Assembly: GCA_903822005.1 (NCBI GenBank)
Contig: CAIJNL010000033.1
Location: 1-54,449, forward strand
Source of the DNA: an uncultured Nitrospiraceae bacterium
GTDB lineage: Bacteria; Nitrospirota; Thermodesulfovibrionia; Thermodesulfovibrionales; Dissulfurispiraceae
Direction of reading: 5' to 3'
Length of the DNA: 54,449 bases
A program made the position numbers and the translations under genes. Under the pieces are notes generated by a model. It searched no databases. It was not told the DNA's origin and was given only the letters and a program-made list of their open reading frames with translations. The stretch's first letter is position 1; each line of letters starts with the position of its first letter. This document shows positions 32,209-41,678 of the stretch, piece by piece.

Positions 32209-34128
32209 ATGGACAAAAACAACTTGATACTGGAAGATGTGGTTGCCTTCCTCGGCAAGGTGCAGCCCTTCATGTCTCTCGACCAGGCCGAACTGGAATC
32301 CGTTGCCCGAAACCTGACCATTGAATTTTATCCAAAGGGCACTGTCATCCTCAAACAGGGAAATGCGCCCAGCGATTCAATCCGGATCATCAAAAAAGGC
32401 GGGGTCAAGGTTTCGATGGCGTCCAGGCAGGAAAGCGATGAGATAATCATCGACTATCGCAGCGAGGGCGACAGCTTCGGTTTTCTGTCGCTTGTAAGCG
32501 GCGAACTCATACGGGCCAATTTCACGGCCATAGACGATACGATCTGCTATCTGCTCGGAAAGGACATGTTCCTGAATCTGCTGGAGTCTCACCGCACCTT
32601 TACCGAATATTTCGTCAAGTCTCATATCGTGAAGTATATAGACCAGGCCTCAGGGGAACTCATTGACAGGAACATGTTCCGCGGCGGAAGCGACCGCCTG
32701 CTCTTTACGACACATGTGGAAGACATTGCTGTAAAGAGCGTGGTCACTACCACGGGAGAAACCCCTATAAGGGAAGCGGCGCGCATAATGTCTGAAAAGC
32801 AGATCAGTTCAATAATCATAACAGACGCCAGGGACCTGCCGGTTGGCATCATAACCGACCGGGACCTGCGCAAAAAAGTGGTCGCTGCCGGACGCAATGT
32901 CACAGAGCCGGTAAAAAACATAATGAGCACCTCGCTCATCAAGGTGGATGCTCAGGACTACTGTTTTGAGATAGTGCTCAAGATGATAAAGCACAACATC
33001 CATCACGTTATTGTGGTCAGGGAAGGCAGACTTGCCGGAGTTGTCACGAATCATGACCTCATGATGCTGCAGGGCAACTCGCCTCTCTCACTTACAAAAG
33101 ACATAGAGAGTCAGCAGACTGTTGCGGGACTCATACCGGCCTCAAAGAAGATCAACAGCATTGTCGGTCTGATGCTTAAAGAAGGCGCCAGGGCCAGCAA
33201 TATTACCATGGTTATAACCGAGATAAACGACCGCCTCGTGCGCAAGGTACTCGAGCTGGCTGAACAGCGTTTCGGCAAGCCTCCGACCGCATATTGCTGG
33301 ATCGTGTTCGGCAGCGAAGGCCGCAGGGAGCAGACCTTCAAGACCGATCAGGACAACGCGCTAATTTATGCGGACCCCTCTGACGGGGCGCAGGCTGAAG
33401 CGCAGCTGAAATATTTTACAGAATTATCGGCATACGTGCGCGACGGCCTGATGATGTGCGGTTTCCCCATCTGCCCGGCGAATAACATGGCGAGCAATCC
33501 GAAATGGTGCCAGCCGCTCGGGACCTGGAAGAGATATTTCACCTCCTGGATCGACAACCCGACACCGGATGCGCTTATGAATTCGGTCACTATCTTTGAT
33601 TTCCGCCCGCTTTATGGTGATTACTCACTGGCGGAATCACTGAGAGAACACCTTGGCGCACTGCTGAAGGACCAGCAGGTCTTTCTGGGTCATCTGGCGA
33701 ACATGGCCATTCACAATGCGCCGCCCATCGGTTTTTTGAGATCTTTTGTGGTCGAAAAATCCGGCGAGCACAAGGACCAGCTCAATCTCAAGGTAAAAGG
33801 CCTTGCGCCTTTTGTGGATGTCATAAGACTTTTCGCCCTCGAAAAAGGCATTACACAGACTTCGACCCTCAGCCGGATCGAGACCCTGAAGGGTATGCAT
33901 ACCATCGTTGGTGAATTCGCGGAAGACCTGGAGCATGCTTTTGAACTCATCATGCTGCTGAGGATACACCACCAGTACGAACAGATCAGTACAGGCCGGA
34001 CGCCCGATAATTTCATTGACCCCAAACGCCTGGGCAGTCTTGAAAAGCGGTTGATAAAGGATGCGTTCCATCTGATAGCAAAGATCCAGAAGCTTATAAT
34101 CGAGCGCTACAAGTCGCTCATCTGGTGA
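32209..34128 (+). CDS. cNMP-binding / CBS-pair / DUF294 nucleotidyltransferase-like signalling protein
   Basis: 639 aa from ATG 32209; an ATG at 32191 would add six residues but coincides with the predicted sigma54 transcription start. Domains in order: a cyclic-nucleotide-binding fold (about 10-130, 'FYPKGTVILKQGNAPSDSIRIIKKG'); two CBS motifs (about 160-275, 'SSIIITDARDLPVGIITDRDLR' and 'HHVIVVREGRLAGVVTNHDLM'), which bind adenine nucleotides; a DUF294 nucleotidyltransferase-like domain with 'GSEGRREQTFKTDQDNALI', the GS and DxD catalytic pattern; and its helical C-terminal domain. Such proteins commonly neighbour acetate and solute symporter genes. By inference, it adjusts uptake to nucleotide or energy state. 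First gene of an operon with the exonuclease, DUF485 and actP genes. Confidence 0.88.
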   Translation: MDKNNLILEDVVAFLGKVQPFMSLDQAELESVARNLTIEFYPKGTVILKQGNAPSDSIRIIKKGGVKVSMASRQESDEIIIDYRSEGDSFGFLSLVSGELIRANFTAIDDTICYLLGKDMFLNLLESHRTFTEYFVKSHIVKYIDQASGELIDRNMFRGGSDRLLFTTHVEDIAVKSVVTTTGETPIREAARIMSEKQISSIIITDARDLPVGIITDRDLRKKVVAAGRNVTEPVKNIMSTSLIKVDAQDYCFEIVLKMIKHNIHHVIVVREGRLAGVVTNHDLMMLQGNSPLSLTKDIESQQTVAGLIPASKKINSIVGLMLKEGARASNITMVITEINDRLVRKVLELAEQRFGKPPTAYCWIVFGSEGRREQTFKTDQDNALIYADPSDGAQAEAQLKYFTELSAYVRDGLMMCGFPICPANNMASNPKWCQPLGTWKRYFTSWIDNPTPDALMNSVTIFDFRPLYGDYSLAESLREHLGALLKDQQVFLGHLANMAIHNAPPIGFLRSFVVEKSGEHKDQLNLKVKGLAPFVDVIRLFALEKGITQTSTLSRIETLKGMHTIVGEFAEDLEHAFELIMLLRIHHQYEQISTGRTPDNFIDPKRLGSLEKRLIKDAFHLIAKIQKLIIERYKSLIW

Positions 34129-34247
34129 GCCTGCGCCGTACCCATGCATGATCAGGCATCATGCCGGAGCATGGTTCGCCAACCGGACTTTTATTCGAAG
34201 CATCTTTTTCATCGTCAACATACTTTAAATGGCAGAAGGAGCAGACA

Positions 34248-34952
34248 ATGATAGGACTTATGAAGGAAATGCTGCGGAAGACCAGCTCGATTGACCCAGA
34301 AACGCCGCTTGCCGAGGTCAGGTTTGTCGCCCTGGACACAGAGCTTACAGGGCTGGATGAAAAAAACGACTGCATTGTTTCCGTAGGCGCAGTCCGCATG
34401 ACAGGAGGAGTCATTGATATCGGAGACAGCTTTTATCAGCTCATCAATCCCGATAAAGAGCTGTCCGCCGGCAGCATTGTCATCCACGAGATCACGCCCT
34501 CAGAGGTGGCTGCAATGCCCTCGATCGCGGCGGTGCTCGCCGACTTCCTGGAATTCGCGGGCAATGATGTTTTCGTGGGCCATTTCATCTCCCTTGACCT
34601 CTCTTTTATTAACAGGGAGATGAAGAGAATACTGAAGCATAAGGTCCTTAACCCGGCAATCGATACATACAGCATATATGAGTGGCTCTCAAAACGCCTT
34701 AAAGGCAGCGGCTGCTTTGCGGCGCGGCCTGACGGATACCGGCTCTATGATATCGTGAAATGTTTCGACGTGCCTGTGAATTGCGCGCACAACGCTATCA
34801 TGGATGCGTATACTACGGCCCTGTTATTCCAGCGCTTCCTTCCGCTTCTCGCAGAAGCTGGGGTTTGCAGCATTGGCGACCTGTTAAGCATGGGAAAACC
34901 GTTTAAAGGAGGTGACAGATTTCTGATAAACAGCGAATTCAATAATTTCTGA
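34248..34952 (+). CDS. DnaQ-like 3'-5' exonuclease (DEDD family)
   Basis: 234 aa from ATG 34248, chosen because GAAGGAG lies seven bases upstream; the frame is open 87 bases further 5' without a ribosome binding site. It has three exonuclease motifs: 'ALDTELTGLD' (ExoI, DxE), 'VGHFISLDLSFIN' (ExoII Asp) and 'HNAIMDAYTTALLF' (ExoIII, HxxxxD), so it is a DEDDh enzyme acting on DNA or RNA 3' ends. Stand-alone DnaQ-like exonucleases next to DUF294/CBS proteins and ActP-type symporters are a recurring arrangement. The reason for this pairing is not understood. It is probably co-transcribed with its neighbours. Confidence 0.85.
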   Translation: MIGLMKEMLRKTSSIDPETPLAEVRFVALDTELTGLDEKNDCIVSVGAVRMTGGVIDIGDSFYQLINPDKELSAGSIVIHEITPSEVAAMPSIAAVLADFLEFAGNDVFVGHFISLDLSFINREMKRILKHKVLNPAIDTYSIYEWLSKRLKGSGCFAARPDGYRLYDIVKCFDVPVNCAHNAIMDAYTTALLFQRFLPLLAEAGVCSIGDLLSMGKPFKGGDRFLINSEFNNF

Positions 34953-34996
34953 CGCGGGCTGCAGGGCAGCTTAATAATTATCGAGGAGAATGACAG

Positions 34997-35305
34997 ATGA
35001 ATGGCAAGATGAAAAAAGAAGACCTCTTGAAAGATCCTGATTTCAAGAAACTCGTTGCCCAGAAAGATTCCATATCGTGGATGCTTACGGTCATGGAACT
35101 GGTGCTCTACTTCGGGTTTATCGGCCTGATAGCGTTCAGCAAGCCATTCCTGGGAATGAAGATCAGCGGCGCTATCACAGTCGGCATACCGATTGCAGTC
35201 GGGACTATAGTGCTCTCCTGGGTGCTCACAGGCGTTTACATCTGGTGGGCTAACAGCAGGTACGATGATATGGTCCAAAAAATCAAGGACAAGGTAGGTG
35301 GATAA
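34997..35305 (+). CDS. yjcH: DUF485 small membrane protein (YjcH-like)
   Basis: 102 aa, with GAGGAG before the ATG. An N-terminal soluble stretch ('[19 protein letters not shown]') is followed by two membrane segments (about 31-50 and 60-85) around '[25 protein letters not shown]', the conserved DUF485 core, then a short charged tail. DUF485 proteins are nearly always encoded immediately before the ActP-type symporter and probably form a small subunit or stabilising partner. Here the gap to actP is two bases, which implies translational coupling. Confidence 0.9.
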   Translation: MNGKMKKEDLLKDPDFKKLVAQKDSISWMLTVMELVLYFGFIGLIAFSKPFLGMKISGAITVGIPIAVGTIVLSWVLTGVYIWWANSRYDDMVQKIKDKVGG

Positions 35306-35307
35306 TC

Positions 35308-37056
35308 ATGCCTCAGACTTCGATCGGTCAGGTTCACGCAACATCGATAATTTTCTTTCTGATCTTCGTGCTCGTCACGCTCGCCATTACTTACTGGGCT
35401 GCCAAGCGGACACGTTCCACAAAAGAGTTCTATGCCGCCGGCAGGAGCATAACCGGTTTCCAGAACGGGCTTGCCCTTGCAGGCGACTATATGAGCGCTG
35501 CCTCGTTTCTCGGTATCGCGGGCCTTGTGTCGACACGGGGCTATGACGGCCTGATATACTCGGTAGGCTGGCTCGTGGGCTGGCCAATTATTATGTTCCT
35601 GATAGCCGAGCCCCTGCGAAACCTCGGCAAATATACTTTTGCCGACGTCGTGGCATTCAGGCTGCAGCAGCGCCCGATACGCGCGGCGGCGGCGGCAGGT
35701 TCACTCACGACCGTGCTCTTCTATCTGATAGCACAGATGGTAGGCGCGGGCACGCTCATCAAGCTGATGTTCGGGCTGCCCTATGAACTCGCGCTCGCAA
35801 TAGTCGGTTCGCTCATGATCGCTTACGTGATCTTCGGCGGCATGCTGGCTACCACCTGGGTGCAGATCATCAAGGCCGTAATGCTTTTGGGCGGGGCCAC
35901 AATCCTCGTGCTTATGACACTGGGCAAATTCGATTTTAGTTTTGCCGAGCTCTTCTCACAGGCCGAGGCGCTCTATACCGTAAAGTTTATGCAGCCCGGA
36001 GGGCTTGTCTCTGATCCGATTGACGCCTTCTCTCTCGGACTGGCGCTTATGTTCGGAACAGCCGGACTGCCGCACATCCTGATGAGGTTTTACACTGTGC
36101 CTGATGCCAAACAGGCGCGGAAGTCGGTTTTTGTGGCGACCGGCTTTATCGGTTACTTCTACATATTGACCGTGACCATCGGCTTCGGCGCTGCGGTGCT
36201 CGTCGGCCAAAAGATAATCATGGGCATTGATGCAGGCGGCAACATGGCGGCCCCGCTGCTTGCCGAGACATTGGGCGGCACGGCCTTCCTCGGATTTCTG
36301 GCAGCAGTCGCATTTGCTACGATCCTTGCGGTCGTGGCCGGGCTGACTCTTGCCGGAGCGTCGGCACTCTCGCATGACCTTTATGTCGGCGTGCTGCGGC
36401 GCGGCGTGTCAGCCGAAAGGGAAGAAGTGAAGGTCGCAAAGATCGCGACGGTCTGCCTTGGCGTTGCGGCGATACTGCTCGGCATCCTCTTTAAGGGCCA
36501 GAACGTTGCCTTTATGGTGGGCCTTGCCTTTGCAGTTGCAGCCAGCGCTAACTTCCCGGCACTCCTTATGTCGATCATGTGGAAGAATTTCACTACAAAA
36601 GGCGCTGTTGCGAGCATCTGCACCGGCATGGTACTCGCTGTCTTGTTGATAGTGCTTTCTCCGACAGTCTGGGTAGACATTATACACAAAGATGAAGTCC
36701 AGGCAGTAAAGACTGCAGTCGTCGGTCTCGACTCCATGGCAAAGCAGAGCCAGCTCAGGATTGACGATCTACAGAAACAGCTGACTGTTGCCACCGGCAT
36801 GAACAACAGAAATGCGGCCATTGAGACCGCTATTTCTATTGAAAAGTCCTCGCTGGCAGATATTGAAGCAAAGAAGGCAGAGGCCAACACCGCTATGCCT
36901 GCAGCCATAGTCAAGTACAAGAATCCCGGGCTATTCTCGATGTTCGCGGCATTCTTTGTCGGCATTCTCGTGTCGCTGCTCTGGCCCGAGAAGGAAGCCG
37001 CGGCGAAATATGCTGATCTGAAACTCAGAGAGTACGCCGGGATCGGTGCAGAATAA
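35308..37056 (+). CDS. actP: Cation/acetate symporter ActP with a coiled-coil insertion
   Basis: 582 aa sodium:solute symporter family protein with about 13 membrane segments. '[34 protein letters not shown]' (parts quoted) is the ActP start, and '[25 protein letters not shown]' its mid-protein signature. It imports acetate and other short monocarboxylates with a cation. Odd feature: between the last two membrane segments, residues about 460-530 form a hydrophilic, heptad-like stretch (for example '[20 protein letters not shown]') where ActP normally has a short loop. Preceded by the DUF485 gene, and the last gene of the operon. Confidence 0.92.
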   Translation: MPQTSIGQVHATSIIFFLIFVLVTLAITYWAAKRTRSTKEFYAAGRSITGFQNGLALAGDYMSAASFLGIAGLVSTRGYDGLIYSVGWLVGWPIIMFLIAEPLRNLGKYTFADVVAFRLQQRPIRAAAAAGSLTTVLFYLIAQMVGAGTLIKLMFGLPYELALAIVGSLMIAYVIFGGMLATTWVQIIKAVMLLGGATILVLMTLGKFDFSFAELFSQAEALYTVKFMQPGGLVSDPIDAFSLGLALMFGTAGLPHILMRFYTVPDAKQARKSVFVATGFIGYFYILTVTIGFGAAVLVGQKIIMGIDAGGNMAAPLLAETLGGTAFLGFLAAVAFATILAVVAGLTLAGASALSHDLYVGVLRRGVSAEREEVKVAKIATVCLGVAAILLGILFKGQNVAFMVGLAFAVAASANFPALLMSIMWKNFTTKGAVASICTGMVLAVLLIVLSPTVWVDIIHKDEVQAVKTAVVGLDSMAKQSQLRIDDLQKQLTVATGMNNRNAAIETAISIEKSSLADIEAKKAEANTAMPAAIVKYKNPGLFSMFAAFFVGILVSLLWPEKEAAAKYADLKLREYAGIGAE

Positions 37057-37092
37057 GAAGCGGCTGCTGAGAGTTATTTATCATTCTGGACA

Positions 37093-37125
37093 GGGGGGGG
37101 GGCGGCATAAACACTATTCCGCCCC
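37093..37125. repeat. Ten-G homopolymer inside a GC hairpin after actP
   Basis: G10 at 37093-37102 continues into GGGGCGG (37099-37105), which pairs with CCGCCCC (37119-37125). There is no T-run. It may act as a weak terminator between the convergent actP and kinase genes. A run this long is prone to length errors in sequencing and to slippage in the cell. Confidence 0.55.
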
Positions 37126-37249
37126 TCCTGAAATAGAGCCAAATGTAAATAGTAATCCACCCTCAGGACGTGATCACATATTGCAGGCGATTCAAACGGT
37201 TATTTTGGCACACTTATGCTGCTTCGCCACGCAGGACACTTCTTATTTT

Positions 37250-40200
37250 TTAAAAAAGTTCTTTAGGTGAAACGGGTTTTGATATGAAGTTTACATCTTT
37301 TCCCATGCTCAGTTTATCTGAAAGGTAATCCCCCGTGTACCCGCTCATGAGTATGACTTTCACATCCGGCTTTATCGCCCGCAGCTCCAGATAGACTTCT
37401 CCGCCGCTCTTACGGGGCATGATGACATCCATAAGCACCAACTGGATTTCATCCTTGTGCTCAAGGAATTTGGTGACTGCTTCATCTCCATCGCAGGCTT
37501 CTATAATGGTATGTCCAAATCTCTGCAGCATCTTGGTGATCGCTCTCCTCACATTACTATCATCTTCAACAATAAGTATAGTCTCGGGAGGGCATTCAGG
37601 ATCAAAGTGCCCATCGTCGCTAACTGCTTCCTCAATATCTCTTTCAACGACCGGCATATACACTTTAAAGACGGTACCCTCTCCCACATTACTTGATACG
37701 TCAATATACCCATTGTGCTGTTTTACTATTCCATATACCATCGAAAGGCCAAGTCCGGTGCCTTTCCCTACTCCTTTTGTCGTAAAAAAAGGCTCAAATA
37801 TTTTCTTCAGGGTCGCAGAATCCATGCCCTCTCCACTGTCTGAGATCGTCATTACTACATAATCGCCCTTACTGCCATAGCCATGCTTTGTTATAAAGTC
37901 TTCGTTTATAAAGGCGCGTTCTGTCCCTATTCTAAATGCTCCGCCCCTTGGCATCGCGTCCCTGGCATTCGCCGCAAAGTTCATCAGAACCTGGCCTATC
38001 TGGTTACTATCTGCCAACACTGTGGTATCCTGTTCAGTCAATTGCAGACCAAGACGAATGTCTTCACCGATAGTCCTTGTTAAAATCTTTTCTGTCATTC
38101 TTATCGTTGCATTCAGGTCAATAGGCCGCGCATTAATCTGCTGTTTCCTGCTGAAAGCCAGAAGGCTGCGCGTCAGGTCGGCAGCCCTGTTCGAAAGGGC
38201 CTCTATATCGCCCAGCTCTTCCGACTCGATGTTGTGATCCCTGAGATTGATCTTGATTATGTGCAGGTTGAGGGATATTGACTGAAGTATATTGTTGAAA
38301 TCATGCGCAACACCGCCTGCCAGCTGGCCGATGGACTCCATTTTCTGGGCCTGAAGCAGCTGGTCTTCGAGATTTCTTTTTTCAGCCTCTGCATGTTTGC
38401 GCATCAGCGCCGAGCCGATGTGCAATGCGATTCCCTCCAGGATTTCAAGAGTATCAAGGGTGAAGCGCCCTTTGCGCCTGTCATTCAGTTGAATCAAGCC
38501 GACAATACTGCCCTTTTCCTTTATAGGTATCAGTGCCACTGAGGCAAATCCCTCATGTATGCATAGGTTGCGCGGATGATTACGGGGATCCTGCCCGGGC
38601 GGGATTTCCAGAAGAGGCAATGAATCGTTCGTCCAAAAGCTTCCCCCTTGCGTGAAGAACGGATTGTCCGGATGCGTCTTGCCGCAGATGACCAGACCGC
38701 AGGTACACTCCAGACTGATATTGCCTTCTTCGTCACGGCACACACCGCCATCCACAGCGCGTTCGATCAGAGAATTTTCGACCAGCAGAAAGTCTTTGGA
38801 AAAACCGTCTTGTGCGAAATACGGGAAGTCATTCCCGTCTTTCAGCCGGATGCCCACGGCATCGAACGCAGAGCGCGTTTTCAATACTGCGAGAACGCGC
38901 TGGATCGAATCCTTCAGATCTCCTTCCTCATTTAATATCTGAAGAACTTCACGGCCCATATCTCTATATGTTTCGACTATTTTGCGCGCGGTGATGTCCT
39001 GATTTGCACCGAGGACCTGAATAGTCCGTCCTGTTGCGTCTTTGGTAACAGCAATGTGCACCGATACATGCCGAATGTCACCGCCCCGGCAAATAATGCG
39101 GGTTTCGGATTGCGCATGGTAATCCGCTTCAGCCGCCGCAACAGCCTTTGCGATTTCTTCACCAACCATATGAGCATCGTCCGGATGCACAAATTTGCCG
39201 GCAAAAGCCTCGGCAGACATCTCGCGGCCGCCTTCAAGTTCGGATGTGGTGTTATGGAGAACATAATAGCGGTCGCTGAACACAAAGAGTCCGCTTGCCA
39301 CGTCATAGACCCAATCAAACAACTGTGCCATGTTCATGGCGTAAGCCAGCCGTTCCCTGCTTTCCCTCAACTCTTTCTCAGACAGCCTTCGCCTTTGCTC
39401 CTGGCTTTCCAGTGCGGCCGCCATGCTATTAAAGTCCGCCCCAAGCTCGCCTATTTCATCTTTATAACCGGCCACATCGACCCGCGCCTTCAGATGCCCT
39501 TTTTTCAGCTCAGCCGTGGCGTTTTTTAGCAACTTTACACGGCGCAGCACTAAATAATCACTGCCAAACCATGCGACAAGCAACGACAGGATGCTTATTG
39601 CAAAAAGTATGATAAGATTGTTTAAGAGTACCTGGTTAATTTCGGCAAGTACCGATGCCCGCGATATACCATATCTGATGAATATGCTGTCATCCAGGCC
39701 GGGTACAGTAGTAAAAGCCCAGATACGTTCGATTCCGTCAAATCCTTTTGCGACAGCAACGTCCTCCTTTTTCAGTCCTATCGTCTTCGAGAGTTCCGTA
39801 TCAGACACTCTCTTGCCAATCCTTTTCTGCGGGTCCCGATTGCGGTACAGGATGGTCAGATTACGATCCAATACCGATAGTACCGCCTCATCTTCCTGAG
39901 ATACTTTTATCCTGGCCAGTTCTTCCCTGAACCAGCCGAGTTCAATCGTAACGAAAACAACGGCCCTGACCCTCATTCCGGTGTCCAGTACAGGCAAGGC
40001 AACGCTAATGACAGGGCTGTTATCTATTTTCGATAACACATACTCGCCAACAACATACTTTTTACTTTTGACGGCCGCCTGAAAGAACAGGCGATCGGCC
40101 ATATTTAGTTTCTTCGTGGTAGCGACTGAATTGCAGAAGATGTCTCCGTTCGGTTTTGCAGCGGCAATTCGGGAATACATGGGAAGTCTATCTTTGACAG

Positions 40201-40468
40201 CAAAGACATAGGCATTACAGACGGCAGAATTGTAATCCCGCACTGCCTGCAATTCTGCGAATACCGTAAGCATCTGGCGCGACCCGGAGAACATCTGCTC
40301 GAGACTATTCGCAGCAAGCTGCGCTGTAATCATCACATCTTTCTTTATTTCAGTCTCTCGATATTTTCGCTGTTCATAGGATGAATACAACATGAATATA
40401 AGGGCTGGAATTATTGCTAGTGCAACAAGGATAATAAGGCGGGTTCGCAGGCTTTTTATCGTGATCAT
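37250..40468 (-). CDS. Membrane hybrid histidine kinase (Cache-HAMP-PAS-GAF-HisKA-HATPase-REC)
   Basis: 1072 aa from ATG 40468; an upstream in-frame TTG adds 16 residues without support. A membrane segment near residues 10-30 and another near 300-320 ('LIILFAISILSLLVAWF') enclose a large periplasmic Cache-type sensor. HAMP, a PAS domain ('LFDWVYDVASGLFVFSDRYY'), a GAF domain ('VGLIQLNDRRKGRFTLDTLEILEGI'), the kinase core with 'LAGGVAHDFNNILQSISLN' and '[20 protein letters not shown]', and a C-terminal receiver ('LVLMDVIMPRKSGG') follow. The protein stops soon after the receiver's 'SKPVSPKELF', so the last receiver helix is short. Convergent with actP and the nearest kinase to the orphan regulator at 27233; a functional link is possible but unproven. 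Confidence 0.87.
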   Translation of the reverse strand: MITIKSLRTRLIILVALAIIPALIFMLYSSYEQRKYRETEIKKDVMITAQLAANSLEQMFSGSRQMLTVFAELQAVRDYNSAVCNAYVFAVKDRLPMYSRIAAAKPNGDIFCNSVATTKKLNMADRLFFQAAVKSKKYVVGEYVLSKIDNSPVISVALPVLDTGMRVRAVVFVTIELGWFREELARIKVSQEDEAVLSVLDRNLTILYRNRDPQKRIGKRVSDTELSKTIGLKKEDVAVAKGFDGIERIWAFTTVPGLDDSIFIRYGISRASVLAEINQVLLNNLIILFAISILSLLVAWFGSDYLVLRRVKLLKNATAELKKGHLKARVDVAGYKDEIGELGADFNSMAAALESQEQRRRLSEKELRESRERLAYAMNMAQLFDWVYDVASGLFVFSDRYYVLHNTTSELEGGREMSAEAFAGKFVHPDDAHMVGEEIAKAVAAAEADYHAQSETRIICRGGDIRHVSVHIAVTKDATGRTIQVLGANQDITARKIVETYRDMGREVLQILNEEGDLKDSIQRVLAVLKTRSAFDAVGIRLKDGNDFPYFAQDGFSKDFLLVENSLIERAVDGGVCRDEEGNISLECTCGLVICGKTHPDNPFFTQGGSFWTNDSLPLLEIPPGQDPRNHPRNLCIHEGFASVALIPIKEKGSIVGLIQLNDRRKGRFTLDTLEILEGIALHIGSALMRKHAEAEKRNLEDQLLQAQKMESIGQLAGGVAHDFNNILQSISLNLHIIKINLRDHNIESEELGDIEALSNRAADLTRSLLAFSRKQQINARPIDLNATIRMTEKILTRTIGEDIRLGLQLTEQDTTVLADSNQIGQVLMNFAANARDAMPRGGAFRIGTERAFINEDFITKHGYGSKGDYVVMTISDSGEGMDSATLKKIFEPFFTTKGVGKGTGLGLSMVYGIVKQHNGYIDVSSNVGEGTVFKVYMPVVERDIEEAVSDDGHFDPECPPETILIVEDDSNVRRAITKMLQRFGHTIIEACDGDEAVTKFLEHKDEIQLVLMDVIMPRKSGGEVYLELRAIKPDVKVILMSGYTGDYLSDKLSMGKDVNFISKPVSPKELF

Positions 40469-40590
40469 AGGTATTCCGTTTCCCCGGAAAAAAAGGAACG
40501 CCCCGTATTCCGGCAACTCTGCAGGCGCACTTTAGAATACCATTTAACACATCTTAAAACAAAACTGTACTCTTCATATTCAATAGAACG

Positions 40591-40620
40591 TTGACAGCTG
40601 AAAATATCTCGTGCTACCGT
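40591..40620 (+). promoter_or_regulatory. Possible sigma70 promoter for the HExxH protein
   Basis: TTGACA (40591-40596), 18 bases, TACCGT (40615-40620). The -35 is perfect and the -10 weak. The start codon is 50 bp downstream. Confidence 0.35.
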
Positions 40621-40669
40621 ATTTTCAATGACTTTTTTTGCCCTTCCGGTCGGGATAGAGGAGGACGCC

Positions 40670-41641
40670 TTGAACAGACGGATGATATTATCGGTGTTTG
40701 CAGCATTGTTGATCAGCACGGTTTTTACGTTTCATGTGGCAGATGGAGCAGGCATGAGCGGCACGCTGTTGTGCAGCTGCACGCAACGGGCTTACGACAC
40801 TCCCAATGATTTATTGCCTAACTGCACACGCCCGGTTCTGACCCGGCCCGGATGCGGCGCGATATTGCCTGTTGACAGGCAGAGCTGTTCGGTTTTCAAG
40901 AGACAAAATGGCTTTAAGGTGGCGTATGATGCAGTCGTTCTTGGGCGCACAGTCACCCCGGCTGTAATAGCATTGGGCATAAGGGGCAGGGGATTCAATG
41001 ACTACGCAGCTCTTGTCGGCCTTGTCATCGACACCTTTTACAGACCCTGGACGCGTAGCGACCTATATATCGAGGTGACACGCGGGGCTGCTGAAGGCGG
41101 CGAGTATGCAAAGGTTGATAAGATAACTTCAACAAGGATCGCCCTTATTGTGCGGGGCGCAATTTTCAGTGAACTCTCGCCCGCCGCTTTCATTGCAAAG
41201 TTGGGTCATGAGATGATCCATGTCGAACAGGTGAAGAGGCAATACACGGGGGTCAGGTTTGACAGGATCAACGACATTGTTGCAGCAATGAATGAGTTGG
41301 AGGCGTCGAGCTGGGAAACAGGCCATTCACGTTTCGCCTGGAAGATCGGCCCGAATGAGCTTTGGGGCTGTGAGACAGGCAAAGAGCAGGATTTCGCGAA
41401 AGCGATACGCTCCTGCCGCGAATGGCAAATCAGGGAACTGCTGATCACGGTGAACCAAAACCAGTCAGCGCAGGATAATTTCGGCAAATGGCTGGAACAG
41501 AATCAATGGGCCAAGACGAGCTGGCTGCCCAGGAACCGCGACTGGCGCAATATCAGGACCAACAACGCGCAATCCGTAATCCCAATCCCCAGTGATCCCG
41601 GCCAGGGGCTGGATTGCAGCAGTCTTATTCCGGGCAGGTAG
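40670..41641 (+). CDS. Secreted putative zinc metalloprotease (HExxH)
   Basis: 323 aa from a TTG at 40670, chosen because GAGGAGG lies five bases upstream; ATG 40682 is the next option. A signal peptide (MNRRMILSVFAALLISTVF) leads to a mature protein with about eight cysteines in its first 75 residues, suggesting disulfides. H180-E181-M-I-H184 in 'LGHEMIHVEQ' is an HExxH zinc site. 'NELEASSWE' 25-35 residues later supplies Glu residues (209, 211, 216) that could be the third ligand, as in gluzincins of the DUF4157 type. The C-terminal third is Asn/Trp/Arg-rich. Substrate unknown. Convergent with the methyltransferase gene. Confidence 0.7.
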   Translation: MNRRMILSVFAALLISTVFTFHVADGAGMSGTLLCSCTQRAYDTPNDLLPNCTRPVLTRPGCGAILPVDRQSCSVFKRQNGFKVAYDAVVLGRTVTPAVIALGIRGRGFNDYAALVGLVIDTFYRPWTRSDLYIEVTRGAAEGGEYAKVDKITSTRIALIVRGAIFSELSPAAFIAKLGHEMIHVEQVKRQYTGVRFDRINDIVAAMNELEASSWETGHSRFAWKIGPNELWGCETGKEQDFAKAIRSCREWQIRELLITVNQNQSAQDNFGKWLEQNQWAKTSWLPRNRDWRNIRTNNAQSVIPIPSDPGQGLDCSSLIPGR

Positions 41642-41678
41642 GCCAGGCAGGCCGTATCGGCAGTCCAAATTGAATTCT

